A stretch of DNA of 64,000 bases from Bacteroidota bacterium (GTDB lineage Bacteria > Bacteroidota > Bacteroidia > Bacteroidales > F082). Every line of letters starts with the position of its first letter. Positions within the stretch are counted from its first letter, which is position 1. The position numbers were made by a program, and so were the translations under genes. Under the pieces are notes generated by a model, which did no database searches, was not told the origin of the DNA, and saw only the letters and a list, made by a program, of their open reading frames with translations. Where the stretch lies: positions 1-64,000 of the forward strand of contig WOUZ01000006.1 in assembly GCA_009773165.1 (NCBI GenBank). Direction: 5' to 3'. Shown here piece by piece: positions 17,601-26,390 of the stretch.

Positions 17601-19714
17601 ACAGTGCCACACGCTGCTGTCAGGGTAATTGCGCCCGATCGGGCAATGCCGGGATTCTCCAGAACAAAAACGTTTATACTGTTGTTGCTTGTTCCGTTTG
17701 GAGGAGAAACTGTGACCCAAGACAAGGATTCTGTAACAGACCAGGTTGAATTTGAGGAAATATTTACCAATTGATTACCTGCTGAGGCAGAAAAGTCTAA
17801 TGTGCTCGCAGAGGCAGAAAGGACACAAGGTGCAGCTTGATTTACGCTTATGGCAACTATTTCACCGCAAGCAGCGGATAGCGTTATTGTACCCGTTCGG
17901 GCTATTCCCGGATTCACTGAGACAGAAACAGTGATATTGCCGTCGTTTAATCCTGATAATGGTGTTACGGTGACCCATGATAAGGATTCTGAAACAGTCC
18001 AGGAAGAATATGATGAAATGTTTACCAATTGATTTCCGGCTGATGCAGAAAAATTTAAAGTGTTTGTTGAGGGAATAAGTATGCAGGGGGCACCTTGGTT
18101 TAGTGTAATAGTAAGAGCTGTGCCACATGCTGTAGTAAGCGTAATTATTCCTGATCGAGCAATACCAGGATTCGTTGTGGCTGAAACAGTGATACTACCG
18201 TTGTTTGATCCTGATGAAGGTGTAACAGTGACCCATGACAAGGATTCTGAAACAGTCCAGGTAGAATTTGACGAAATGTTAACTGTTTGATTTCCGGCTG
18301 ATGCAGAAAAATTTAATGTGCTTGTTGAGGCGGAAAGGTTACACGGTGCGGCCTGATTTACCGTTATTGTAATCACTGTGCCACATGCTGCTGTGAGCGT
18401 TATTAGACCTGATCGGGCTATACCAGGATTAATTATTGTAGAAACAGTGATACTGCCGTTGTTTGATCCTGATGATGGTGTAACAGTAAGCCAAGTCATG
18501 GATTCTGAAACAGTCCAGGTAGAATTGGAGGAAATATTAACCGTTTGATTTCCGGCTGATGCAGAGAAATTTAATGTGCTTGTTGAGGCGGAAAGGTTAC
18601 ACGGTGCGGCCTGATTTACCGTTATCGTAATTACTGTGCCACATGCTGCTGTGAGCGTTATGATACCTGATCGGGCTATACCGGGATTCGCTGTAGCTGA
18701 AACAGTAATACTGCCGTTGTTAGATCCGGTTAAAGGTGTAACGGTGACCCATGTTAAGGATTCTGAAACAGTCCAGGTAGAATTGGAGGAAATATTAACC
18801 GTTTGATTACCGGCTGATGCAGAAAAATTTAATATGCTTGTTGAGGCTGAAAGGTTACAAAGTGCAGCTTGATTTACCGTTATTGTAATTACTGTGCCAC
18901 ATGCTGCTGTGAGTGTTATGATACCTGATCGGGCTATACCGGGATTCACTGTGGCTGAAACAGTGATACTGCCGTTGTTTGATCCGGATAAAGGTGTAAC
19001 AGTAAGCCAAGTCATGGATTCTGAAACAGTCCAGGTAGAATTGGAGGAAATACTAACCGTTTGATTACCAGCTGATGCAGAGAAATTTAATGTGCTTGTT
19101 GAGGCTGAAAGATTACAAAGTGCAGCTTGATTTACTGTTATTGTTACTATTGTACCACATGCTGCTGTGAGCGTTATTATTACAGTGACCCAGGTTAATG
19201 ATTCTGAAACAGTCCACGTTGAGTTTGATGTAATATTCACCGTTTGATTTTCAGCCAGAGCTGAAAAGTTTAAGATGCTTGTGGAGGCTGAAAGGTTACA
19301 GAGTGCAGCCTGGTTTACGGTGATTGTAATGGTAGACCCGCACGCTGCGGTGAGTGTTATTGAGCCGTTGCGGGCAATGCCGTTGTTAGCAATAACAGAA
19401 ACGGATATACTGCCGTTGTTTGAGCCGGATGTGGGTGTAACAGTGACCCAGGATAAGGATTCTGAAACAGTCCAGGAAGTATTTGAAGTAATGTTCGCTG
19501 TTTGATTTCCTGCCGAGGCTGAAAAATCTAATGTACTTGCTGAGGCGGAAAGGTTACAAAGTGCAGCTTGATTTACCGTTATCGTAATTACTGTGCCACA
19601 TGCTGCTGTGAGTGTTATTATACCTGATCGGGCAGTTCCGGGATTCACTGTGGCTGAAACAGTGATGCTGCCGTTGTTTGATCCTGATGATGGTGTAACA
19701 GTAAGCCAAGTCAT
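14690..19714 (-). CDS. Giant BACON-repeat protein, C-terminal part (frameshifted from upstream part)
   Basis: 1674 residues made almost wholly of about 20 BACON-type beta-sandwich repeats of 86 residues (each with a SWTVSESLSW-like strand, TPxSGSNNGSI, ITLTAACG and ITVNQAA). The frame is open a further ~160 bp upstream of the listed Met, back to about 19880, where it meets the other frame of the gene at 19812-21185. The two were therefore probably one gene of about 6.5 kb. Nearly every repeat has two Cys, one at its start and one in AACG. No T9SS tail is visible at the C-terminus (it ends NFHQKP), which is odd for a secreted Bacteroidota protein. BACON domains are thought to bind glycans or mucin; a surface stalk is inference. 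Confidence 0.8.
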   Translation of the reverse strand: MTWLTVTPSSGSNNGSITVSATVNPGTARSGIITLTAACGTVITITVNQAALCNLSASASTLDFSASAGNQTANITSNTSWTVSESLSWVTVTPTSGSNNGSISVSVIANNGIARNGSITLTAACGSTITITVNQAALCNLSASTSILNFSALAENQTVNITSNSTWTVSESLTWVTVIITLTAACGTIVTITVNQAALCNLSASTSTLNFSASAGNQTVSISSNSTWTVSESMTWLTVTPLSGSNNGSITVSATVNPGIARSGIITLTAACGTVITITVNQAALCNLSASTSILNFSASAGNQTVNISSNSTWTVSESLTWVTVTPLTGSNNGSITVSATANPGIARSGIITLTAACGTVITITVNQAAPCNLSASTSTLNFSASAGNQTVNISSNSTWTVSESMTWLTVTPSSGSNNGSITVSTIINPGIARSGLITLTAACGTVITITVNQAAPCNLSASTSTLNFSASAGNQTVNISSNSTWTVSESLSWVTVTPSSGSNNGSITVSATTNPGIARSGIITLTTACGTALTITLNQGAPCILIPSTNTLNFSASAGNQLVNISSYSSWTVSESLSWVTVTPLSGLNDGNITVSVSVNPGIARTGTITLSAACGEIVAISVNQAAPCVLSASASTLDFSASAGNQLVNISSNSTWSVTESLSWVTVSPPNGTSNNSINVFVLENPGIARSGAITLTAACGTVITITVNQSAPCVLTSSTSSLEFSESAGNQTVNISSYSSWSVSESLPWVTVTPLSGLNDGTVTVSVTENPGITRSGTITLSAACGATVIITVNQGSPCLLTPSTSSLDFSASDGNQTVNISSYASWTTSESLSWITVTPPSGLNDGSIIVSAIANTGPARSGTIIITAACGATATITVNQAAPCMLTVSASTLNFSSSAGNQTVSISSYSSWTVSESLSWVTVTPPSGSNNGLINVNVIANPGNARSGIITLSAACGTSVTISINQGTSGCALTSSSNTLIFSASAGNQTVNITSNSSWVVSESLSWVTVTPPSASNNSSISVAVLSNPGAARSGTISLIAACGTTITISVNQNAITCSLSASTNNLYYPATSGDQTVVITSNSNWTVSESLPWVAITPISGSNSGSFKVYVIANSGAARSGSVTVTAACGTTVTIFVTQSGPCTLTASSAILNFPATAGNQNVNISSNSTWSVSESLSWVTVTPTSGSNNSSINVNATANTGSARTGIITLTAACGTTVSITVNQNSGGCLLTTSANMLNFSAATGFQTVSIASNSTWSVSESLPWVVIAPTSGSDNGSFKVYVVANSGAARFGTITVTAACGTTITITVNQSAACSLTVSSSILDFSSAAGNQTVNVTSNSTWVVSESLSWVTVTPPSGSINNTINVNAAMNPGAARTGTITLTAACGTSVTITVNQAAGCSLSVSASMLNFSSAAGSHSVNITSNSSWTVSESLSWVAVTPPSGSNNNSIVVSVTSNTGGARTGTITLTSACNTSVTITVNQSSIGCTLNTSVSVLNFSSAVGSQPISISSNSTWTVSESLPWVTVSPTSGSNNGSINVSVLANPGVARTGTITISVACGISIPITINQGASCLLTASPGILYFAASEGNQTVNITSNSTWNIIESLPWVTITPTSGTNNGNINVSVSSNAGLSRIGFISLTAGCGASGTLTVSQSAPASLNFHQKP

Positions 19715-20740
19715 GGATTCTGAAACAGTCCAGGTAGAATTGGAAGAAATATTAACTGTTTGATTTTCGGCTGCAGCAGAAAAATTTAATGTGCTTGTTG
19801 AGGCTGAAAGATTACAAAGTGCAGCTTGATTTACTGTTATTGTTACTATTGTACCACATGCTGCTGTGAGCGTTATTATTTCCTGATGATGGTATAACAG
19901 TAAGCCAAGTCATGGATTCTGAAATAGTCCAGGTAGAATTGGAGGAAATATTAACTGTTTGATTTTCGGCTGATGCAGAGAAATTTAATGTGCTTGTTGA
20001 GGCGGAAAGGTTGCAGGGGGCAGCCTGGTTTACAGTGATTGTAATGACTGTACCACATGCTGCTGTGAGTGTTATTGTGCCGTTGCGTGCACTACCGGTA
20101 TTGGCTGTGACAGAAACGGATATACTGCCGTTGTTTGAGCCGGATGTGGGTGTAACAGTGACCCAGGATAAGGATTCTGAAACAGTCCAGGAAGTAGTTG
20201 AAGTAATGTTCGCTGTTTGATTTCCTGCCGAGGCTGAAAAATCTAATGTACTTGCTGAGGCTGAAAGGTTACAAAGTGCAGCTTGATTTACGGTTATCGT
20301 AATTACTGTACCGCATGCAGCTGTGAGTGTTATTGTGCCGTTGCGGGCACTGCCGTTATTGGCTGTGACAGAAACGGATATACTGCCGTTATTTGATCCG
20401 GATGTTGGTGTAACAGTGACCCATGATAAGGATTCTGAAACAGTCCATGAAGCATTTGAAGTAATGTTCACTGTTTGATTTCCAACTGATGCAGAAAAAT
20501 CTAATGTACTTGCTGAGGCTGAAAGGTTGCAGGGGGCAGCCTGGTTAACAGTGATTGTAATTGCTGTTCCGCATGCTGCTGTGAGTGTTATTGTGCCGTT
20601 GCGCGCAATACCATTGTTGGCAGTGACAGAAACAGATATACTGCCGTTGTTTGATCCGGATGTTGGTGTAACAGTGACCCAGGTTAATGATTCTGAAACA
20701 GTCCAGGTAGCATTTGAAGTTATTGAGACTTCTTGACTAG
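14760..20740 (-). repeat. 258-bp tandem repeats encoding BACON domains
   Basis: About 24 units of 258 bp (86 aa). Units near the N-terminal side (18.3-20.7 kb) are nearly identical; those towards the C-terminal end are more diverged. Two units, at about 19182 and 19881, are shortened at the same point, and the sequence before the junction (19101-19180 and 19800-19879) is nearly identical, 699 bp apart. Confidence 0.85.
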
Positions 20741-21185
20741 AAGCTATCGCCTGAAATACCAAATTACTGTTGTTCGCAGTTATTTGACAAGACTGGGTAG
20801 TAATATTAAAAACAATCGGAGCAAGTGCATTCCCTTGAATCATGTCAGGCGTAAATGTAATTTGACCAATGTTATCAAATATCTGATTACTAATTGGATC
20901 ATAATACTTTATTGTCATTATCTCTGAAGTAAGATTGCTATAGCACATTACCTGAAAAACATAGTGATTTGAAGGGGGGAAATAAGAAGCTGATGCAACA
21001 CCGCGACATTCGTTTCCGACAAATGCGGCAAGTATTCCTTGTGTAACAGCGGTTCCGTCTTTTATCACTTTTCCAACAAGTTGTCCATTATAGTCAAAAT
21101 TTGCAGGGTTGACAACCCATCCAGGATTTTGGCCAAAAATCTGAATAGATATAAATATCAAAATCAATGGGATAATATTTTTCAT
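19812..21185 (-). CDS. Giant BACON-repeat protein, N-terminal part
   Basis: 457 residues starting with a signal peptide (MKNIIPLILIFISIQIFGQ). Next is a roughly 110-residue domain with ILAAFVGNECRG and YYDP, also found twice in the neighbouring lipase-like protein. Three intact BACON repeats and a truncated fourth follow. After LTVIPSSGNN the frame is wrong: the last 18 residues (AHSSMWYN and onward) are the next repeat's DNA read out of frame. A deletion joining the middle of one repeat to the end of another, near 19881, explains this. The same junction occurs in frame near 19182. Either the gene is a pseudogene or phase-variable, or the repeat was misassembled. Confidence 0.8.
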   Translation of the reverse strand: MKNIIPLILIFISIQIFGQNPGWVVNPANFDYNGQLVGKVIKDGTAVTQGILAAFVGNECRGVASASYFPPSNHYVFQVMCYSNLTSEIMTIKYYDPISNQIFDNIGQITFTPDMIQGNALAPIVFNITTQSCQITANNSNLVFQAIASSQEVSITSNATWTVSESLTWVTVTPTSGSNNGSISVSVTANNGIARNGTITLTAACGTAITITVNQAAPCNLSASASTLDFSASVGNQTVNITSNASWTVSESLSWVTVTPTSGSNNGSISVSVTANNGSARNGTITLTAACGTVITITVNQAALCNLSASASTLDFSASAGNQTANITSTTSWTVSESLSWVTVTPTSGSNNGSISVSVTANTGSARNGTITLTAACGTVITITVNQAAPCNLSASTSTLNFSASAENQTVNISSNSTWTISESMTWLTVIPSSGNNNAHSSMWYNSNNNSKSSCTL

Positions 21186-21238
21186 GTTTTTCTTTGCTAA
21201 GGTAATTTCAAACTTAAAATTGTATTTCGATATGTTAT

Positions 21239-24200
21239 TTATTTAAAAATCACGGCCTTTTTTATCAGCATTTCATTTTTGCCCGTAACCATTTTTACAA
21301 AATATGTACCAGCTGAAACATTATCTCTCTGCCATTCAATAGCATATTGACCCGGGTTGTATGTTTGATCAGTTAAAACAGCAACCAGTCTACCAAACAC
21401 ATCGGTAACTTCGATGCGAACATCAACCTGACCGGCAACAAAAAATGAAACTGTTGTCATGTCTTTAAATGGATTTGGTTGCAGATGAAGACTATGCTTT
21501 GATTTTATTATTTCTTCATTTGCGGTAAGCGTTTTTAGATGAAGTTTCAAAGGAACGAAAGCGTCAGCAATTAACATATCTGCTGAAAATTCGATCGTTT
21601 CGATACATTCTGAAAGAACACTACTTAGTTCGTCGTAGAATTTGAATTCAAGTATTTCTCCTTCAAACACATTGCTATACACCATTAACTGATAGGTGTA
21701 TGTACCTGTGGGATTAAACATTAGCGGAAAAGCAGCTCCTCTGCATTCGTCGCCAACAAATGCCAGAAGAACTCCATCTTGAGTATTAATCAATGTCTCC
21801 CCATTATAAACTGTGGCATTTAATGCACCGCTAAATGAATAAAAATAAGGATTTGTGAAGAAGCCTGATTTATTTTCAAAAGCAGCAATTTTTTGAGGCT
21901 CAGCTGTTGAATTTTGATGTTTTCCGACTGGATAAGTAAAGGACTGCGCATTTGCAATTTTTAATTTGTAGCCTTCTAAAGGTTCTAATGTTGTTAGATT
22001 ACCATACCAACCTGTGCCACCAGAATAGAACGTAGCAAAACTATAGTTGTTCTTTATATTATCGCCATTGGTGCAATTCAAACCGGCAAATGCCTCGTTT
22101 ATTGGCATGGCAGTCTGAGGAAAATAAGCAATCCAGTTCCATCCCGCATTGAGTTGGAGAGGTGAAGTGGCCACATTAACAGGTGTGCCAGTAAATGTAA
22201 GCTGATCAGCACTTGCGAGCTTGATGTGGTACATTGAAGCAGGATTGATATTTGTTAAATTAGCACTCCACCAGCTGCCTATTGAGGAATAGTAAGTTGC
22301 AGCACTTGTTTGATTTTTAATATTATCAAGATCTACAGGCGTTAATGAGCTTAACACATTATTAATACTCATATCTGTATTGGTAATATTTAAAGAAAAA
22401 TAAGTATTACCCTGAAACAGCGGTTTATTTACCGTAACTTCCGGCGGGCTGCATAAAAATATTTCTGGGTTGTTAACATTGCCATATACATGATTTGAAA
22501 CGAAATTGAAGGTATTCACGAAACTGCATACATCGCATGATGAAGGGTTGAAATATTTGAAGGTTAGTATTTCACCCGAAACGCTGTTACTGTAGGACTT
22601 TAATGGGAAAATATGTCCAACTCCGGGGACAGCAGTAGCATTTATCAGACCTCGGCAAACGTCATTAACAAAAACAGCAAGTGTTCCGGAAGTAACAAAA
22701 TTACCGTTCAGGTCTTTTACTCTTGCATTAATTTGGCAGATGTATTGAAAAGCAGTAGGGTTAATTGTCCATGATGAAGGAAATGTCTCAACTACAGTTG
22801 ATATTGTATTTGATGTATATAAAAAACCACATCCATAATCAACAGTAACTGAATAGTTTCCCGCTGTCGAAACATCGATAGAACGTGTTGTTGCACCCGT
22901 GTTCCAAAGATAAAAGTCAGCAGGAGTAGAAGTAAGTGTAATAAAATTGCCTTCACAAAATGAAGGTGATCCGTTGGCTGTTATTACCGGATTCGACATT
23001 GGAGCAATGTCGAACGTATCCGTAAGTACCGAACTCCACGCACCCCTTGTGTCTTTAAATTGAAAATGAATCGTATGTTCGCCTTGGGGTAATAAGCAGG
23101 TATTAACATTGTTTATCAAATGATAAGGATTAGCAGGAGCGGGTAAAGTTGTGAAAATCACATTGCTGTAGTCAAGGTCGAACCAGTAGCGATAATCAGT
23201 TATCAGGTTTGGCTGAGACCCGATAGGTTTCAGCTTATAAAACACTTCTGAAACGATAGCACTCCATTGGCCCGCATCGTCTTTAAACCGTGTTTGAAAA
23301 CTATGAAGGCCGTCTGGTACAGATGTACCATCGATGATTCCATTAAGCATTAACGTTTGCTGAGGAACGACATCGGTGACAATCCTTGAAGCGTAATCGT
23401 TATCGAACCAATATTCATATTCGGTTATTTTACGGGTTCCCGATGGCATTATTGGCAACTTATAGAATACTTCAGAAACGACAGCACTCCACTGACCGGC
23501 ATCGTCTTTAAAGCGTGTATGAAAACTGTGAAGGCCGTCTGATACGGATGTACCATCGATGATGCCATTAAGCATAATTGATTGCTGGGGAACGACATCG
23601 GTGACAATCTTAGTAGTATAATCATTATCGAACCAATATTCGTATTCGGTTATTTTTCGGGTTCCCGATGGCATTATTGGCAACTTATAGAACACTTCAG
23701 AAACGACAGCACTCCACTGACCCGCATCATCTTTAAACCGTGTATGAAAACTATGAAGGCCGGTTGAGATTGATGTACCATCAATGATGCCATTAAGTGT
23801 AATTGTTTGCTGGGGAAGGACATCGGTGACAATCTTAGTCGTATAATCATTATCGAACCAATATTCATATGCTGTAATCTTACGGGTTCCCGATGGCGTT
23901 ATTGGCAACTTATAGAATACTTCGCTTACAACAGCACTCCAAAAGCCACGGCTATCTTTTGACCTGAAGTTTAGCCGATGCAATCCGTCAATTAAACCTT
24001 CCGTTGGAATACTTGAATTAAGCAGCGATACTTGCTGAGGGTTGACAGGGGTATAAACTTTTGAAGAATAATTGTTGTCGAACCAGTATTCGTAAGCGAC
24101 TATAGTGTTATAGTCACCATTGTAAATACTATTTTCCCCATTCCCGTACAAGGTAATTATATGTTCCGGAGAGGCATTGTCTGAATTATTGGTAATTATA

Positions 24201-26347
24201 AAATCTGTCGTTTTTACACCAATTGAGGTTGGTGAGAATTTAATTGTTAATTGTTTTTCAATTCCCGTTTCAATCTCAAATGGAATTTCCGGCTGACTGA
24301 TGAATGAATAATTATCAGCATTCGTACCATTCAGTGAAAGACCCGTAACAGAAATCGGGTCTGATCCGGTATTTTTAAGTTTGAAAATTTTAGTCTTGTT
24401 CTGGGTTGTGTTCACATTGCCATAATTGTAAGTAACATCAGGAAGGGTAATTAACCTTCGTGTTTCAGAAGCAACGCCTATTCCATGCAAAGAAATAGTA
24501 ATGATAGGTGCATCAGTTGAACTGTTGTTAATTATCAGATTTGCAGTATTTTCACCTATAACCGTCGGGCTGCACCTGACAGTGACAACGCTGCTGCCTG
24601 AAGGGGGAACATCAAAACTTGTCGGGCTGGTTATGTTGAATTGATCTGGATTCAGGCCTGCAAGTTCCAAATTAGTAACAGAAATATTTACCAGACTGTT
24701 ATTTGTGAGTGTGATTGTTTTATCGCGGTAATCATTGACAACAACATCATAAAATTCAAGGTTCTCTTCTGGTGCTGATACAAGGCTGTTTGGAGGAATG
24801 ATCGTTGCATCAGTAGTTAAAGTATAAGGATAATTATATGAATTGTCGGTAGCTACACCACTCACACGAATATAATATGTTCCTTCTTCTAATATTTGAA
24901 GCATAGGTATGTTGGTAATATTGGTGCTGCTCTGAATATATGACAAGTCTTCGTTTAACAATGCCACATGATCTATTCCAGTGGAGCTACTGGCCAATAA
25001 TTTGGTAGACAATTCGCTTCGGGTTGAAATTTGAATTTTAAATAAATCAATATCGTAGGAGTTCTTGTCTTTTTGATACGTTATGAATCCTTTTGTAGTG
25101 CTACTATTCTTTACTTTATATGCGAATTCTTTTTCATGTGGCTCATCCAATCCTCGGATTAACGCAAATATATCTTTTGTTTCGCTCGGCGTGCCAAGCA
25201 CAGATAAGTGAGCAGTATGTGTCATAATTGTATCTTGAGGAGAAATATACTGACTAGAAATACTAACTACACCATCATCCTCCCCTGGAATTAAAAATGA
25301 AGATACTCCACAATCTTTCGTTGAAACAATCCATGTACGGCTGATATCAGCAAGGTGAGAGTAATTTTGGTTCAACCCTTGAATATAATCATTATCATCC
25401 CCATCACAATTAATATCTGAACTATAATAATGACCGGGTATCAAGTTTTCACGTCCGCCAAAAAGAAACACACCGTCATAGACAGCATCCCCAGCTCGTA
25501 AATCTCTCATTGCACTTGAAGATGCGTCTAATTTTATAATAGGTGCAAGGAAACCATATATATTGAGGCCTGTACCATAGTGAGGTGAACCGATTGTTAT
25601 AATTTTGGCAACATCATTATTATAATAAGACCTGATATATTCCCTGCATGCTAATCCTCCCATTGAGTGGCCTACAAGTATTACTGTATCTGATCCAGTT
25701 TGCAACTTAATTTTATCTATTGCAAGTTTCAAACCATATCCTTGTTTTGCAATGTCGGCCTGATTGCCTTGGTTTGAATGATTATAAACTAAAGAACCAC
25801 CTCCCAAGTGAAAAGCAGGTAAAGTACCAAGAATTCCTCTTTCAACTGTAATATTAAAACCGTTGATTTGCTCTACTCGCATAAATTCATTTCCAATATT
25901 TAAAATATCGTTTATATTATAAAGATATGGATCGCTGACATTTATAACATTACTTAAGGGTGTTATGGTAAATGAAATAGGGCCACCAATACAAGTTACA
26001 ACATCATTGCCTGAACGATGAATGTTAAAATTAATGATATATAAATCTGTAGCTATAGCATTGGGCAAAGGGAAACAGAAAACATCTTCTATAAGAGTAT
26101 TAGTCAGCGAAGTAGGGCTGTTATCTAATGAAACTCTAACTTTTTGTTTGGTTAATGCTAAACCATCCTCAGCGAAAAAATCTATCAAATCATAGTATTC
26201 TGGGTCATCCCAAGTTGAATATGATCCGCCGAGGCCATGCACAAAAATAATTGGATACGGGGTGCGCAATTGCGATTGCGCACGAGCTTTTAAAAAGGGC
26301 ATTGCTATCAGAAGCAAACAGATGGTATATATTGTATATTTTTTCAT
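21239..26347 (-). CDS. Secreted multidomain lipase-like alpha/beta hydrolase with T9SS tail
   Basis: 1702 residues from the ATG at 26347, chosen because it opens a clean signal peptide (MKKYTIYTICLLLIAMPF). Residues 30-300 are a PGAP1/lipase-type alpha/beta hydrolase with YPIIFVHGLGG (31-41) and nucleophile motif GHSMGG (226-231, Ser228). Next come two choice-of-anchor D / ASPM-like Ig domains (about 540-760), then about six units of a 70-residue repeat with YEYWFDNDY and FKDDAGQWSA. Two copies of the AFVGDECRG domain and a type A T9SS sorting domain (LQPNPFKD, ending LIKKAVIFK) close the protein. A cell-surface esterase is likely; the substrate is unknown. It lies 53 bp before the BACON gene on the same strand. 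Confidence 0.85.
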   Translation of the reverse strand: MKKYTIYTICLLLIAMPFLKARAQSQLRTPYPIIFVHGLGGSYSTWDDPEYYDLIDFFAEDGLALTKQKVRVSLDNSPTSLTNTLIEDVFCFPLPNAIATDLYIINFNIHRSGNDVVTCIGGPISFTITPLSNVINVSDPYLYNINDILNIGNEFMRVEQINGFNITVERGILGTLPAFHLGGGSLVYNHSNQGNQADIAKQGYGLKLAIDKIKLQTGSDTVILVGHSMGGLACREYIRSYYNNDVAKIITIGSPHYGTGLNIYGFLAPIIKLDASSSAMRDLRAGDAVYDGVFLFGGRENLIPGHYYSSDINCDGDDNDYIQGLNQNYSHLADISRTWIVSTKDCGVSSFLIPGEDDGVVSISSQYISPQDTIMTHTAHLSVLGTPSETKDIFALIRGLDEPHEKEFAYKVKNSSTTKGFITYQKDKNSYDIDLFKIQISTRSELSTKLLASSSTGIDHVALLNEDLSYIQSSTNITNIPMLQILEEGTYYIRVSGVATDNSYNYPYTLTTDATIIPPNSLVSAPEENLEFYDVVVNDYRDKTITLTNNSLVNISVTNLELAGLNPDQFNITSPTSFDVPPSGSSVVTVRCSPTVIGENTANLIINNSSTDAPIITISLHGIGVASETRRLITLPDVTYNYGNVNTTQNKTKIFKLKNTGSDPISVTGLSLNGTNADNYSFISQPEIPFEIETGIEKQLTIKFSPTSIGVKTTDFIITNNSDNASPEHIITLYGNGENSIYNGDYNTIVAYEYWFDNNYSSKVYTPVNPQQVSLLNSSIPTEGLIDGLHRLNFRSKDSRGFWSAVVSEVFYKLPITPSGTRKITAYEYWFDNDYTTKIVTDVLPQQTITLNGIIDGTSISTGLHSFHTRFKDDAGQWSAVVSEVFYKLPIMPSGTRKITEYEYWFDNDYTTKIVTDVVPQQSIMLNGIIDGTSVSDGLHSFHTRFKDDAGQWSAVVSEVFYKLPIMPSGTRKITEYEYWFDNDYASRIVTDVVPQQTLMLNGIIDGTSVPDGLHSFQTRFKDDAGQWSAIVSEVFYKLKPIGSQPNLITDYRYWFDLDYSNVIFTTLPAPANPYHLINNVNTCLLPQGEHTIHFQFKDTRGAWSSVLTDTFDIAPMSNPVITANGSPSFCEGNFITLTSTPADFYLWNTGATTRSIDVSTAGNYSVTVDYGCGFLYTSNTISTVVETFPSSWTINPTAFQYICQINARVKDLNGNFVTSGTLAVFVNDVCRGLINATAVPGVGHIFPLKSYSNSVSGEILTFKYFNPSSCDVCSFVNTFNFVSNHVYGNVNNPEIFLCSPPEVTVNKPLFQGNTYFSLNITNTDMSINNVLSSLTPVDLDNIKNQTSAATYYSSIGSWWSANLTNINPASMYHIKLASADQLTFTGTPVNVATSPLQLNAGWNWIAYFPQTAMPINEAFAGLNCTNGDNIKNNYSFATFYSGGTGWYGNLTTLEPLEGYKLKIANAQSFTYPVGKHQNSTAEPQKIAAFENKSGFFTNPYFYSFSGALNATVYNGETLINTQDGVLLAFVGDECRGAAFPLMFNPTGTYTYQLMVYSNVFEGEILEFKFYDELSSVLSECIETIEFSADMLIADAFVPLKLHLKTLTANEEIIKSKHSLHLQPNPFKDMTTVSFFVAGQVDVRIEVTDVFGRLVAVLTDQTYNPGQYAIEWQRDNVSAGTYFVKMVTGKNEMLIKKAVIFK

Positions 26348-26390
26348 TGCCGTACCATTAAAATAATTACAAAAAATTGTTGTACAAAAA

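Noticed and set aside
14787-20740. Many plus-strand frames of 60-148 residues antisense to the BACON gene
   Set aside because: They repeat with the 258-bp unit and mirror its codon pattern; no independent start, signal or domain is seen.
14760-20740. Possible CRISPR-like array because of regular repeats
   Set aside because: Units are 258 bp, coding in frame and without short unique spacers; no cas genes are present. The octamer arrays near 34.6 kb also lack unique spacers of equal length.
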